Assembly: GCF_002250705.1 (NCBI RefSeq)
Contig: NZ_NMVP01000001.1
Span: forward strand, 124,001-188,000
Reading direction: 5' to 3'
Source: Enemella evansiae
Lineage (GTDB): Bacteria; Actinomycetota; Actinomycetes; Propionibacteriales; Propionibacteriaceae
DNA: 64,000 nt
Position 1 is the first letter of the stretch. Every line of letters begins with the position of its first letter. Positions 1 to 8,789 of this stretch are shown here, piece by piece. The notes under the pieces were generated by a model, which saw only the letters and a list, made by a program, of their open reading frames with translations, did no database searches and was not told the origin of the DNA. A program made the position numbers and the translations under genes.

Positions 1-183
1 CGCAAGACCCAGCGGCCCTCCGCCGACCGGAACCTGCGAGTCACCTTCACCCGGCGCGAGCAGATCGACGTGGAGAAGGTCGCCGAAGTCCTCATCCGCG
101 TCGCCCTGCGAGAAGCCGGCACGGGCACCAAGGCCGGGCAGGCCGGCACCCGACTCCAGGCGCTGCTGAGCAGCGAGCGGTAG
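1..183 (+). CDS. C-terminal fragment of an unidentified protein
   Basis: The frame is open from the first base and ends at TAG 181-183, giving the last 60 residues of a protein that starts outside the window. The fragment is basic near its start and then looks helical, ending ARLQALL-type residues before SSER. I do not recognise a family. It lies 164 bp upstream of the serine recombinase, in the same direction, so it is probably cargo or a helper gene of the same integrated element. The coding assignment rests only on the open frame, the codon pattern and this position. Confidence 0.5.
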   Translation, partial: RKTQRPSADRNLRVTFTRREQIDVEKVAEVLIRVALREAGTGTKAGQAGTRLQALLSSER

Positions 184-298
184 AATCCCCGGTACGTAGT
201 ACGTCCATCAGGGCGCTACCGGCTTACCCCTTGTTGCCCGAACCCGTCGCGGTTCGGCAGGCCTCCCCATCTGTGTCGTGACAGCCCAACGGCGCCCG

Positions 299-323
299 CA
301 CCCATCCCGACTGGGAATGGGTG
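299..323 (+). promoter_or_regulatory. Hairpin just upstream of the recombinase ribosome-binding site
   Basis: A 7-bp stem (CACCCAT 299-305 with ATGGGTG 317-323) encloses a further CCC/GGG pairing around a GACT loop. It ends eight bases before the GAAAGG ribosome-binding site at 331-336. A second small stem (CCGAACC with GGTTCGG) lies near 240-258. A role in controlling recombinase expression is inference. The hairpin covers the alternative GTG start at 321, which argues for the ATG at 348. Confidence 0.4.
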
Positions 324-347
324 AGCGCCCGAAAGGCAGTCACGACC

Positions 348-2057
348 ATGACGCTCCTCGACCTTCCCGCCGGCCTCGACCTCAGCGCCCTGCGTTCCCT
401 CGCCGGCCCCGCGACCCAGGCCCTCGACGTCGCCCTTCCCGATGGGAAAGTGCCGGCGATCTCCTACCTGCGGGTCTCCACCAAGGACCAAGCCACCCGC
501 AACGGCCTCGAAGAAGGCCTGTCCATCCCCGCGCAGCGCGAGGCCGCGCAGCGTAAGGCCGACCAGCTCGGCGCGGTCATCGTCGCAGAGTTCATCGAGC
601 CCGGCGAGTCCGGCAAGACCGCCCGCCGCAAAGCACTCCAGGAGATGCTGGACTACCTTGCCGAGCACCCCATCCGGTACTGCATCATCAACAAGGTCGA
701 CCGCATCGCCCGCAACCGGCTCGACGACGCGATCATCCACGCCACACTCCGCCAAGCAGGCGTCACCCTCGTCTCGGTGATGGAGAACATCGACGAGACC
801 CCCTCCGGGATGCTCATGCACGGCATCATGGCCTCGATCGCGGAGTTCTACTCCCTGAACCTCGCCCAAGAGGTCACCAAGGGTCTCGTGCAGAAAGCGT
901 CCATCGGCGGCACCCCGCACAAGGCGCCCATCGGCTACCTCAACGTCCGCCTCACCGATGCGAACGGGCACGAGGTGCGCGACGTGCAACTCGATCCCCA
1001 CCGGGCCGACCTGATCCGGTTCGCGTTCACCGCCTACGCCACCGGCGACTGGTCCCTCTCCAAGCTCGCCCGCGAGCTAGAGACCCGCGGCCTTGCCACC
1101 CGGCCCACGCCGACGTTCCCCGCGAAGCCGGTCACGACCACGGGGCTGCACAAGATCCTCACGAACCCCTACTACCAGGGCATCGTCACGTTTCGCGAGG
1201 TCACCTACCCCGGCACCCATCAGCCACTCGTGACCCCGGAGACGTTCGAGCAGGTGCAGACGATCCTCCAGCAGAACCACGTCACCGGCGACAAGCCGCA
1301 GAAGTACGACCACTACCTCAAAGGCTCGATCTACTGCGGCTGCGGGAAGAAGCTCATGTTCGAACGGCCTCGCAACCACCAGGGCGTCGCCTACGACTAC
1401 TTCACCTGCACCGGCCGCCGGTTCAAGCGCAACGACTGCCAGCGCACCGCCGCCCTCGTCCACCGCATCGAGCAGAGCATCGAGACCCGCTACCAGCACG
1501 TCTCCGTCACCGAGGACGAGGCCGGACAGATCCAGGCCGTCCTCGGGCAGGTGTTCGACGCCCTCGCCGAGTCAACCAGCGATGAACGGACCCTCCTCGA
1601 AGGACAGAAGATCAAGCTTGAAGCCGAACAGGTCAAGCTCCTCCAAGCCCACTACGCCGACGCGATCCCCATCGACCTGCTCAAAACCGAACAGGACCGC
1701 ATCCGCGCGAGCCTCCACGCCATCACCGGCAGGCTCGACACCCTCACATCGACCTACGACAACGCGAAGGTCGGGCTCGACGCGATCCTCGGCCTCCTCA
1801 CCGACATCGGTGATGTGTACGCGAAGGCCGAACCCGCCGAACGGCGGATGCTCAACCGGGCACTGTTCGACCGCATCACCATCGATGACGACGACCAAGC
1901 CGCCCTCGAACCAGCCCAGACGATCGCGACGATCCTCGACGCCATCCCCAGGCCACACAACGAAAGAACCTTGCCCCGCGATCAAGCGGGGCAAGGTTCG
2001 AACGTTCAACTTTACGTGGTCGCAGAGGGACTCGAACCCCCGACACCCTGCTTGTAA
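348..2057 (+). CDS. Large serine recombinase (site-specific integrase)
   Basis: This is a large serine recombinase of about 569 residues, which would cut and rejoin attachment sites to integrate or excise the element. The order is a short N-terminal extension, a resolvase catalytic domain (about 36-185; SYLRVSTKDQ holds the probable nucleophile Ser44), a recombinase domain (about 195-310), a zinc ribbon with CGCG and a later Cys pair (about 335-385), and a C-terminal coiled coil (about 410-490). I chose ATG 348 because GAAAGG sits about 11 nt upstream; GTG 321 is in frame but lies in a hairpin. The last 30 or so codons run through a transcription terminator and the 3' half of an antisense tRNA-Val gene, so the natural C-terminus was probably changed by integration. 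It is the only mobility gene in the window. Confidence 0.88.
   Translation: MTLLDLPAGLDLSALRSLAGPATQALDVALPDGKVPAISYLRVSTKDQATRNGLEEGLSIPAQREAAQRKADQLGAVIVAEFIEPGESGKTARRKALQEMLDYLAEHPIRYCIINKVDRIARNRLDDAIIHATLRQAGVTLVSVMENIDETPSGMLMHGIMASIAEFYSLNLAQEVTKGLVQKASIGGTPHKAPIGYLNVRLTDANGHEVRDVQLDPHRADLIRFAFTAYATGDWSLSKLARELETRGLATRPTPTFPAKPVTTTGLHKILTNPYYQGIVTFREVTYPGTHQPLVTPETFEQVQTILQQNHVTGDKPQKYDHYLKGSIYCGCGKKLMFERPRNHQGVAYDYFTCTGRRFKRNDCQRTAALVHRIEQSIETRYQHVSVTEDEAGQIQAVLGQVFDALAESTSDERTLLEGQKIKLEAEQVKLLQAHYADAIPIDLLKTEQDRIRASLHAITGRLDTLTSTYDNAKVGLDAILGLLTDIGDVYAKAEPAERRMLNRALFDRITIDDDDQAALEPAQTIATILDAIPRPHNERTLPRDQAGQGSNVQLYVVAEGLEPPTPCL
1966..1999 (-). terminator. Rho-independent terminator of tRNA-Val
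   Basis: A perfect 14-bp stem (GAACCTTGCCCCGC with its complement) closes a 6-nt loop. On the minus strand it is followed by TTTCG. It starts 18 bp beyond the 3' end of the minus-strand tRNA-Val gene, so it most likely ends that transcript. It also lies inside the 3' end of the recombinase frame on the other strand. Confidence 0.75.
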
Positions 2058-2090
2058 GGCAGGTGCTCTAACCAACTGAGCTATGCGACC
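2018..2090 (-). tRNA. tRNA-Val (anticodon UAC)
   Basis: On the minus strand a 73-nt cloverleaf can be folded. The acceptor arms GGTCGCA and TGCGACC pair fully. The anticodon stem is CCTGC/GCAGG around the loop CTTACAA, which gives anticodon UAC. The T arm is GGGGG-TTCGAGT-CCCTC. CCA is not encoded. The recombinase gene on the plus strand ends inside the anticodon region (its TAA is 2055-2057), so this tRNA gene probably marks the host side of the integration junction. Confidence 0.93.
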
Positions 2091-2149
2091 TCGACGGTGC
2101 ATGGTAGCCGAGCAGGCGGGTCCGGCACCACTTCGTTAGGGTCGGAGGC

Positions 2150-3403
2150 GTGACTGACAGCTACCGTTTCGGCGCCCTGACCCTGACCGACCACACCCTC
2201 ACCGTTCCGTTGGACTGGGACGCGCCCGAGGACGGCCGCACGATCGAGGTGTTCGCCCGCGTGATCAGCCGCGAGGGCGGTGACGAGCTGCCCTATCTGG
2301 TCTATCTGCAGGGTGGTCCGGGCTTCGAGGCGCCGCGGCCGGGGGACGCGCCGGCAGAACCGGCCTGGCTGCCGGTGGCCCTGGAGCACTATCGCGTGGT
2401 GATGCTCGATGAGCGGGGTACCGGGCGGTCCACCGCCGTCGGTGATCGGCTGCTCGAGGGCCGCACCGCCGACGAGGTCGCTGACTACCTCACCCACTTC
2501 CGGGCCGACTCGATCGTCCGCGACTGCGAAGCGATCCGCGAGCACCTCGGCGTACCGCGCTGGAACGTCCTCGGCCAGTCCTTCGGCGGCTTCAGCACGC
2601 TGACCTACCTGAGCCGGTACGCCGACTCGATCGACCAGGCGTACATCACCGGTGGGCTGTCGGCGGTCGGTCGGCACTGCGACGAGGTGTACGCCTCCTG
2701 CTACGACCGGATGCGGGAGCTGTCGCAGGCCTACTATCGCCGCTTTCCCAACGACCGTGACAGGTTCCGGGCGATCGCCGAGCAGGCGGCCGCCGGTGAG
2801 ATCGTGCTGCCGACCGGCGAAGTCCTCTCGGCGAGCCGGCTGCGCAGCCTCGGCATGCAGCTCGGCGGGGATCACGGCTGGAAGACCCTGCACTGGCTGC
2901 TGGAGCAGGACCCGACCAGCAACGCGTTCCGCCACGACGTGGCCGCCACGCTGCCCTTCTCGCCGCGGAACCCGATCTATTACGTGATGCACGAATCCTC
3001 CTACGCCGACGGCGTCGTCACCGACTGGTCGGCGATGCGCACCATGCCCGAGGACTTCGTGAGCGACCCGAGCCTGTTCACCGGTGAGCATGTCAGCAGC
3101 GAATGGTTGGACACCGTGCCGGCCTACCGCCCCTGGGCCGAGGTCACCCAGAAACTGGCCGCCCACCAGTGGCCGAAGCTCTACGACGCCGATGCGCTGG
3201 CTGGCAGCGGCGCTCGGGGCGCGGCCTCGGTCTATCTGCGCGACGCGTTCGTGCCCTTCGACTTCTCCATGCAGACCGCCGCACTGCTGCGGGGCGTGCA
3301 GGTGTGGGTCACGAGCGAGCACGAGCACAGCGGCTTGCGGACCAGCAACGGTGCGGTGCTGGACCACCTGATCGGGTTGGCGAAGGGGCATCGCGTCCGC
3401 TGA
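2150..3403 (+). CDS. Alpha/beta hydrolase, proline iminopeptidase-like (peptidase S33)
   Basis: This 417-residue soluble protein resembles S33 proline iminopeptidases, which release N-terminal proline from peptides. The oxyanion region is YLQGGPGFEAP (about residues 49-59), followed by LDERGTGRS (about 86-94). The nucleophile elbow is GQSFGGF (about 142-148), and a histidine near the end (SEHEHSG) fits the catalytic His. A helical cap domain lies between. No signal peptide is visible. TAGGGT at 2137-2142 stands 7 nt before the GTG, so the transcript is probably leaderless. It stands alone between the tRNA and the urease operon; its true substrate cannot be read from the sequence. Confidence 0.87.
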   Translation: MTDSYRFGALTLTDHTLTVPLDWDAPEDGRTIEVFARVISREGGDELPYLVYLQGGPGFEAPRPGDAPAEPAWLPVALEHYRVVMLDERGTGRSTAVGDRLLEGRTADEVADYLTHFRADSIVRDCEAIREHLGVPRWNVLGQSFGGFSTLTYLSRYADSIDQAYITGGLSAVGRHCDEVYASCYDRMRELSQAYYRRFPNDRDRFRAIAEQAAAGEIVLPTGEVLSASRLRSLGMQLGGDHGWKTLHWLLEQDPTSNAFRHDVAATLPFSPRNPIYYVMHESSYADGVVTDWSAMRTMPEDFVSDPSLFTGEHVSSEWLDTVPAYRPWAEVTQKLAAHQWPKLYDADALAGSGARGAASVYLRDAFVPFDFSMQTAALLRGVQVWVTSEHEHSGLRTSNGAVLDHLIGLAKGHRVR

Positions 3404-3489
3404 GCTCTACCGTCCGCGGGGGCCCGGTCGCGCTGTGATCTGGGTGCAACATTGCCGACCCGCGGCTGAAACAGAGCGCTGCAAGGCTT

Positions 3490-3526
3490 CCTGCCACACC
3501 GGGTGAACCCACCCGGAGGCAGGAGG
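3490..3526 (+). promoter_or_regulatory. Stem-loop in the ureA leader that overlaps the ribosome-binding site
   Basis: CCGGGTG (3499-3505) pairs with CACCCGG (3510-3516) around an AACC loop. An outer CCTGCC (3490-3495) pairs with GGCAGG (3518-3523). The ribosome-binding site AGGAGG is 3521-3526, so its first half would be buried in the outer stem. This could restrict translation of ureA. Pairing is seen in the sequence; the regulatory effect is inference. Confidence 0.45.
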
Positions 3527-3532
3527 CGCAGG

Positions 3533-3835
3533 ATGCTGCTCACCCCACGGGAGCAGGAAAAGCTGATGATCGTGGTGGCCGGCGACCTCGCCCGGCGGCG
3601 CCGCGATCGGGGCCTGGTGCTCAACCACCCGGAGGCGATCGCCTATCTCAGCGCCGAACTGCTGGAGGGCGCCCGCGACGGTCGGTCGGTGACCGAGCTG
3701 ATGTCCTGGGGTGCCACCCTGCTCAGCCGCGACGACGTGATGCCGGGCGTACCCGAGATGATCCACTCGGTGCAGATCGAGGCCACCTTCCCCGACGGCA
3801 CGAAGCTGGTCACCGTGCACGACCCGATCCGGTGA
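3533..3835 (+). CDS. ureA: Urease subunit gamma
   Basis: UreA is the small gamma subunit of nickel urease, which hydrolyses urea to ammonia and carbamate in the cytoplasm. At 100 residues it has the normal length for a separate (unfused) gamma subunit. The start [13 protein letters not shown], the central [21 protein letters not shown] and the end VTVHDPIR are typical of the family. AGGAGG lies 6 nt before the ATG. It is the first gene of a seven-gene urease operon; ureB begins 4 bp after its stop. Confidence 0.97.
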   Translation: MLLTPREQEKLMIVVAGDLARRRRDRGLVLNHPEAIAYLSAELLEGARDGRSVTELMSWGATLLSRDDVMPGVPEMIHSVQIEATFPDGTKLVTVHDPIR

Positions 3836-3839
3836 CGCG

Positions 3840-4118
3840 ATGATCCCAGGAGAACTGATCCTCGGCGACGGCGAGATCGAGATCAATCCCGGCCGCGAGA
3901 CCACCGAGGTGTGGGTGCGGAACACCGGCGATCGGCCGATCCAGGTCGGCTCGCACTACCACTTCGCCGACGTCAACCCGGCCCTCGAGCTGGATCGGCA
4001 AGCAGCACACGGATTCCGGCTCGACATCCCCGCCGGCACCGCCGCCCGCTTCGAACCCGGCGACGCCCGCAGCGTACGCCTGGTCGCGCTCGCCGGCACC
4101 CGGGGAGCGCAGCGGTGA
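3840..4118 (+). CDS. ureB: Urease subunit beta
   Basis: UreB is the beta subunit of urease and packs on UreA and UreC. It is 92 residues, slightly short for a separate beta subunit. It begins [19 protein letters not shown] and carries the conserved [22 protein letters not shown] block and the later [18 protein letters not shown]. It lies 4 bp after ureA, and its TGA overlaps the GTG of ureC, which implies translational coupling of the structural subunits. Confidence 0.97.
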   Translation: MIPGELILGDGEIEINPGRETTEVWVRNTGDRPIQVGSHYHFADVNPALELDRQAAHGFRLDIPAGTAARFEPGDARSVRLVALAGTRGAQR

Positions 4119-5827
4119 ACCGCCGGTTGAGCCGCGCCGAACACGCGGCGCTCTACGGTCCCACCACCGGAGACTCGGTGCGCCTGGCCGACACCGATCT
4201 GTTCGCCCGCATCGAACACGATCTCACCGCGCCGGGGGAGGAGGTCGTCTTCGGCGGCGGCAAGGTGATCCGCGAAGGCATGGGCATGAACGGCCGACTC
4301 ACCCGCGCCGACGGGGTACCCGACACCGTCATCACCAACGCGCTGATCCTCGACCACACAGGGATCTACAAGGCCGACGCGGCCCTGCGCGACGGCCGCA
4401 TCGACGCGATCGGTCGGGCCGGCAATCCCGACATCACCGACGGTGTGGACATCGTCATCGGTGCCGCCACCGAGATCATCGCCGGGGAGAACCGAATCCT
4501 CACCGCCGGCGGTGTCGACGCACACATCCACTTCATCTCCACCGATCAGGTGTTCACCGCGCTCGCCTCCGGGGTGACCACGATGATCGGTGGCGGCACC
4601 GGACCGGCCGAGGGCAGCAATGCCACCACCGTCACCCCGGGCCCCTGGCACCTGTCCCGGATGCTGCAAGCGGTCGACGACCTGCCGATGAACATCGGTT
4701 TCCTCGGCAAGGGACACGCCGAGCGGGTCGAACCGCTGGCCGAGCAGCTGCGCGCCGGCGCGATGGGGCTGAAGATCCACGAGGACTGGGGTGCCACGCA
4801 CACCAGCATCGACACCGCGCTCCGGGCGGCCGACGCATTCGACGTGCAGGTGGCGATCCACACCGACACCCTGAACGAGAACGGCTTCGTCGAGGACACC
4901 ATCGCCGCGATCGCCGGCCGGGTGATCCACACCTACCACACCGAGGGCGCCGGTGGCGGGCACGCACCCGACATCATCCGGCTCGCCGGACTCCAGCACG
5001 TGCTGCCCTCCTCCACCAATCCGACCCTGCCCTACACCGTCAACACCATCGAGGAACATCTCGACATGCTGATGGTCTGCCACCACCTCAACCCCGACAT
5101 TCCCGAGGACGTGGCCTTCGCCGACTCCCGGATCCGCCCGGAGACCATCGCCGCCGAGGACGTGCTGCACGACCTGGGCATCTTCTCGATGGTCTCCTCC
5201 GACTCCCAGGCGATGGGTCGGGTCGGGGAGGTGGTGCTGCGCACCTGGCAGGTCGCCGATCAGATGAAGAAGGCGCGCGGCCCGCTGGCGGGCGATGAGG
5301 CGTACGCCGACAACGAGCGGATTCGCCGCTACGTCGCGAAGTACACCATCAACCCGGCCATCACGATGGGCATCGCCGACCAGGTCGGATCGGTCGAGGT
5401 CGGCAAGCTCGCCGACCTGGTGCTCTGGGAACCGGCCTTCTTCGGTGTGAAACCGCACCTGGTGCTCAAGGGTGGTCAGATCGCCGCCGCGGTGATGGGT
5501 GACCCGAACGCCTCCATCCCCACCCCGCAGCCGCAGACGATCCGGCCCCAGTTCGGCGCGCTCGGGCAGGCGGTGCACGAGGGGTCCCTGCGGTTCGTCT
5601 CCCGAGCGGCGTTCGAGGATGGGGTCGGGGAGCGGCTCGGCCTGCGGATGCCGGTGGTGCCGGTGGGGAACACCCGCACCCTGACCAAGTCCGACCTGGT
5701 GCACAACGGCAACACCGGCCGGATCGAGGTCGACCCGCAGACCTACCAGGTGCGCGTCGATGGCGAACTGGTCACCTGCGAACCCGCCGAGCAGTTGGCG
5801 ATGACGCAGCGCTACTTCTTGTTCTGA
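4115..5827 (+). CDS. ureC: Urease subunit alpha (catalytic)
   Basis: UreC carries the di-nickel active site. It has 570 residues, the usual length. Nickel and catalytic residues are visible: the HIH pair in GGVDAHIHF, the lysine to be carbamylated in [12 protein letters not shown], histidines in AIHTDTLNE and [13 protein letters not shown], the flap Cys-His in LMVCHHL, and the Asp in SSDSQAMGR. The protein ends AQRYFLF-like (TQRYFLF), as is typical. I start it at GTG 4115, which overlaps the ureB stop; an upstream extension in the same frame is antisense to nothing and lies within ureB. The residues after HIHF are ISTDQ rather than the common ICPQQ, a mild deviation that does not touch a metal ligand. 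Confidence 0.97.
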   Translation: MNRRLSRAEHAALYGPTTGDSVRLADTDLFARIEHDLTAPGEEVVFGGGKVIREGMGMNGRLTRADGVPDTVITNALILDHTGIYKADAALRDGRIDAIGRAGNPDITDGVDIVIGAATEIIAGENRILTAGGVDAHIHFISTDQVFTALASGVTTMIGGGTGPAEGSNATTVTPGPWHLSRMLQAVDDLPMNIGFLGKGHAERVEPLAEQLRAGAMGLKIHEDWGATHTSIDTALRAADAFDVQVAIHTDTLNENGFVEDTIAAIAGRVIHTYHTEGAGGGHAPDIIRLAGLQHVLPSSTNPTLPYTVNTIEEHLDMLMVCHHLNPDIPEDVAFADSRIRPETIAAEDVLHDLGIFSMVSSDSQAMGRVGEVVLRTWQVADQMKKARGPLAGDEAYADNERIRRYVAKYTINPAITMGIADQVGSVEVGKLADLVLWEPAFFGVKPHLVLKGGQIAAAVMGDPNASIPTPQPQTIRPQFGALGQAVHEGSLRFVSRAAFEDGVGERLGLRMPVVPVGNTRTLTKSDLVHNGNTGRIEVDPQTYQVRVDGELVTCEPAEQLAMTQRYFLF

Positions 5828-5840
5828 GAAAGGAATCCCC

Positions 5841-6302
5841 ATGCTGGTTGAGGAGATCACCGCCACCCTGGCCGAGCTGGAGCTGGCCGACCGGCACCTG
5901 GAACGTGTCCGGCTGCCCGCGACCGACCGCACCCGGGCGGTGCAACGGGTCGTCACCGACCACGGCACGGTGCTCGGGTTGCGACTGCCGCGCGGGACGG
6001 TGCTGAGCGACGGGGACGTGCTGCACGCCGACGACACACGGGTGATCGTGATCAGCTCCGAGGCCTCCCCGGTGATCGTCATCCGTCCCCGCACGATGCT
6101 GGACATGGGGCAGGTCGCACACACCCTGGGCAATCGCCATCTGCCGGCCCAGTTCGAGACGCGCGGCCCCGAGGGACTCGCCGAGATGATCGTGCCCGAC
6201 GATCACACCGTCGTGCAGCACCTGGCCGCCCACGGCATCCCGCACGAGCGCACCGAACGTGTCCTCACCGTCCCGTTCCGCCATGCCGAGCACAGCCACT
6301 GA
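5841..6302 (+). CDS. ureE: Urease accessory protein UreE (nickel chaperone)
   Basis: UreE delivers nickel to the urease apoenzyme. The 153-residue protein has the N-terminal UreE fold with KRVRLPATDRTRAVQR-like basic segment and LPRGTVLSDGDVLHADD, followed by the nickel-binding-type domain with AHTLGNRHLPAQF. The C-terminal tail RHAEHSH holds three histidines, shorter than the His-rich tails of enterobacterial UreE. A purine-rich GAGAAAGGAA lies before the ATG, 13 bp after ureC. Its last 20 bp overlap the start of ureF. Confidence 0.95.
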   Translation: MLVEEITATLAELELADRHLERVRLPATDRTRAVQRVVTDHGTVLGLRLPRGTVLSDGDVLHADDTRVIVISSEASPVIVIRPRTMLDMGQVAHTLGNRHLPAQFETRGPEGLAEMIVPDDHTVVQHLAAHGIPHERTERVLTVPFRHAEHSH

Positions 6303-6969
6303 CGGCTGGTGGCTGCCGCTGCAGCAACTCGCCGACTCCGCGGCACCGACCGGTGCGTTCAGCCACTCCTTCGGCCTGGAGACCGCGATCGTCGACGGCC
6401 GGGTGACCGGAGCCGAGGAGACCCTGGCCTGGCTACGCCGGGAGCTGCTCCCGGGGTTGGCCCGCAGCGATGCGCTGGCGATCCGGTTGCTGGTCGAGGA
6501 TCCGGAACAGCTGGCCTGGTTGGATCGGCGGCTGCACGCGGCGATCGCGCCGGAGGCGATACGCCGGGCCACCACCACGATCGGCCGCCGGGTGCTGCGG
6601 ATCGCGAACGACTGCTTCGCCGGACCGCACACCAGGGCGTACACCGTCGGTGTCGAGGCCGGCGAACTCACCGGGCACCCGGCACTCGCCCTCGCCTGCT
6701 GCGGGCTCGACCTCGGCGCGCCGTGGCAGCAGATCGCCCGGTTCTCGTTGCTGGGCACGGTCTCCAGCCTGGTGCAGAACGCCGTCCGCGCCGTCCCGCT
6801 CGGCCAGGACGCCGGGCAGCGGGTGCTCGCCGGACTGCACCGGCCACTGGAGGAGGCGATCGAGTACGCCGCGGCCGCCGAACCCGACGAGCTCGGTGCC
6901 CTGGTGCCGTTGCTCGAACTCGACCAGCTACGGCACCGCCGGCTGCACAGCCGGATGTTCATGTCCTGA
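6283..6969 (+). CDS. ureF: Urease accessory protein UreF
   Basis: UreF works with UreD and UreG as the nickel-loading complex and modulates the UreG GTPase. The 228-residue protein begins with [24 protein letters not shown] and ends [12 protein letters not shown], both hallmarks of UreF. ATG 6283 overlaps the end of ureE by 20 bp. An in-frame GTG-type start slightly upstream (6259) is possible but less like family members. ureG follows after 25 bp. Confidence 0.95.
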   Translation: MPSTATDGWWLPLQQLADSAAPTGAFSHSFGLETAIVDGRVTGAEETLAWLRRELLPGLARSDALAIRLLVEDPEQLAWLDRRLHAAIAPEAIRRATTTIGRRVLRIANDCFAGPHTRAYTVGVEAGELTGHPALALACCGLDLGAPWQQIARFSLLGTVSSLVQNAVRAVPLGQDAGQRVLAGLHRPLEEAIEYAAAAEPDELGALVPLLELDQLRHRRLHSRMFMS

Positions 6970-6994
6970 CCCATCACCACCGCGAGGAGCAACC

Positions 6995-7648
6995 ATGACC
7001 AGCACGCAGACCAGGACCAGCGACTCCACCGACCGACGCGGGCCGGTGCGGATCGGTGTCGGCGGACCGGTCGGGGCCGGCAAGACCCAGCTCGTCGAAC
7101 GGGTGACCCGCGCGCTGGCGGGGGAGTTCTCGATGGCGGCGGTGACCAACGACATCTACACCGTCGAGGATGCCCGAATCCTGGCCCGCAACGGAATCCT
7201 GCCGACCGACCGGATCATCGGCGTCGAAACCGGCGGTTGCCCGCACACCGCGATCCGCGAGGACACCTCGATGAACGAGGACGCGATCGCCGAACTCACC
7301 GCACGCCATCCCGACCTGGAGCTGATCTTCGTCGAATCCGGCGGTGACAATCTCTCCGCCACCTTCAGCCCGGAACTGGTGGACGCCTCGATCTATGTCA
7401 TCGACGTCGCCCAGGGGGAGAAGATCCCGCGCAAGGCCGGCCAGGGGATGATCCGCTCCGATCTCTTCGTGATCAACAAGATCGACCTGGCTCCGCACGT
7501 CGGTGCCGACCTGGCCGTGATGACCGAGGACTCCAGGCGGTTCCGCGGGGACCGGCCGTTCTGCCTCACCAATCTGCGCACCGACGAGGGGCTGGATGCG
7601 GTGCTCGACTGGATCCGCAACGACGTGCTGCTGGTCGACCTCCGGTGA
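6995..7648 (+). CDS. ureG: Urease accessory GTPase UreG
   Basis: UreG is a SIMIBI-class GTPase that carries nickel and powers urease activation. The 217-residue protein has the P-loop GGPVGAGKT (about residues 24-32), the metal-binding CPH in [26 protein letters not shown] and the G4 motif NKIDLA. There is no His-rich N-terminal tail. A purine-rich CGAGGAGC lies before the ATG. The gene overlaps the next gene by 4 bp (GTGA), which is consistent with coupled synthesis of the UreG-UreD pair. Confidence 0.97.
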   Translation: MTSTQTRTSDSTDRRGPVRIGVGGPVGAGKTQLVERVTRALAGEFSMAAVTNDIYTVEDARILARNGILPTDRIIGVETGGCPHTAIREDTSMNEDAIAELTARHPDLELIFVESGGDNLSATFSPELVDASIYVIDVAQGEKIPRKAGQGMIRSDLFVINKIDLAPHVGADLAVMTEDSRRFRGDRPFCLTNLRTDEGLDAVLDWIRNDVLLVDLR

Positions 7649-8442
7649 GCACCGGCACCCTGTGGCTCCGCCTCGGGGGAGGGGAGCGGTCGGTCACCGA
7701 GGACCTCGCGCACTCCGGGGCGTTGCGGCTGCTGCGGCCGCACCGCGGGCCCGGGGCACGCTGGCCGACCTGGACCGTGGTCAATCCCGGTGGCGGTTAT
7801 CTGGCAGGAGATGACTACCGGATCCGCGTCGAGGTCGGTGCGGGCAGCGGGGCGGCCCTGGTCGGCCAGTCGGCCACCAAGATCTATCGCAGCGATACGG
7901 AGGCGACCACCACCCAGCACACCCAGGTGCGGCTGGCCGAGAACTCCTTCCTGGATTGGCGTGCCGAACCGGTGATCGCCTATGCCGGGGCGCGGTACCG
8001 ACAGCACACCCGCGTCGAACACCACCGGGACGCGACGCTGCTGCTCGCCGAGATCGTCACCCCGGGGTGGGCCGCCGACGGCGGTGAGTTCGGATGGCGA
8101 CAACTGCAGCTGTGCACCGAGGTCTGGCGAGCCGATCGGTTGCTGACGCTGGACAACCTGGTGCTCGACCCGCTGCCGTTCGGTGACCTGATGCTGCCGG
8201 GTACGCACCTGGGCAGCCTGCTGGTCTTCGACCGGCGGATCGACGGCGAGCTGGTCGATTCGCTGCCGCTGCCCGCGGACGGTACGTCGGTGGCGGGGGC
8301 GTCGCTGGTGGAGGGGCCCGGACTGGTGGTACGCGTGCTGGCCGACTCCACCGAGGCGGCCCGAAGCGTGCTGGACACTATCGCCGACGACCTCCGGCAG
8401 CGTTGGGGCTTCGGGCCCCGCGGATACCGCGGCCAATGGTGA
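7645..8442 (+). CDS. ureD: Urease accessory protein UreD (UreH)
   Basis: UreD is the scaffold that binds apo-urease and recruits UreF and UreG. The 265-residue protein shows [12 protein letters not shown] near residue 55, [10 protein letters not shown] near 80 and [16 protein letters not shown] near 110, all typical of the UreD family. It begins at GTG 7645 within the ureG stop and is the last urease gene. It is followed by intergenic repeats and then the urea transporter, so both parts of the pathway lie together. Confidence 0.95.
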   Translation: MSTGTLWLRLGGGERSVTEDLAHSGALRLLRPHRGPGARWPTWTVVNPGGGYLAGDDYRIRVEVGAGSGAALVGQSATKIYRSDTEATTTQHTQVRLAENSFLDWRAEPVIAYAGARYRQHTRVEHHRDATLLLAEIVTPGWAADGGEFGWRQLQLCTEVWRADRLLTLDNLVLDPLPFGDLMLPGTHLGSLLVFDRRIDGELVDSLPLPADGTSVAGASLVEGPGLVVRVLADSTEAARSVLDTIADDLRQRWGFGPRGYRGQW

Positions 8443-8448
8443 TCCCTC

Positions 8449-8555
8449 CGTTCCTCGAGTAGGTCGCGCAGCGACCCCCACACGTTCCTCGAGTAGGTCG
8501 CGCAGCGATCGTCCCATACGTTCCTCGAGTAGGTCGCGCAGCGACCGTGTCGAGA
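8449..8555. repeat. Three tandem copies of a short stem-loop repeat
   Basis: Three near-identical 26-bp units begin at 8449, 8483 and 8519 (spacing 34 and 36 bp). Each contains TCGAGTAGGTCGCGCAGCGA, in which GGTCGC and GCGACC can pair around a GCA loop. Only the last unit is followed by the family's right flank CGTGTCGAGA. The same unit is tandemly repeated at 37156-37310. They lie directly after ureD and may end its transcript. Confidence 0.85.
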
Positions 8556-8561
8556 GGAACT

Positions 8562-8624
8562 GGTTCATCTCGACACGCAGCCCATTGCTCCGCTTCGCTC
8601 CGCATGGGCTGCTACTCGATGAAC
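8562..8624. repeat. Dispersed intergenic stem-loop (copy 1)
   Basis: Inner arms GCAGCCCAT (8577-8585) and ATGGGCTGC (8604-8612) pair perfectly, and outer arms GTTCATC and GATGAAC also pair. Between them are the conserved flanks TCGACACG and CTACTCGA. Related copies with different but still complementary arms lie at 28901, 31075 and 38837. Confidence 0.85.
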
Positions 8625-8680
8625 GTGAGGGAGGGCTTGAGAGGTGACCGTAACGGGGGCGTCACCTGACGGGCTTTCCT

Positions 8681-8696
8681 TTCACACCGGTGAAAC
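8681..8696 (+). promoter_or_regulatory. Probable GlnR box before urtA
   Basis: TTCAC-ACCGGT-GAAAC matches the published actinobacterial GlnR consensus gTnAC-n6-GaAAC at every fixed position except the first. It lies about 32 bp before a TAGCTT -10-like element (8728-8733) and about 100 bp before the urtA ATG. A weaker GTAAC-n6-GTCAC is at 8650-8665. GlnR is the global nitrogen regulator known to control urea uptake in actinobacteria; its gene is not in this window. Confidence 0.55.
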
Positions 8697-8789
8697 CCGG
8701 CGGACAACCCGCGAAACACAGCAGCCATAGCTTCGTAGTCGCCGCGCAGGGACCGCGGCATTCGCCCGGTACGAAGGGAAACAACAGCT

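Noticed and set aside
1..2057. Prophage
   Set aside because: Only the recombinase and an unidentified fragment are visible; no capsid, tail, lysis or terminase gene lies in the window. The element's body is to the left.
3457..3472. GlnR box before ureA
   Set aside because: Only the GAAAC half matches; the other half is GACCC, too far from gTnAC.
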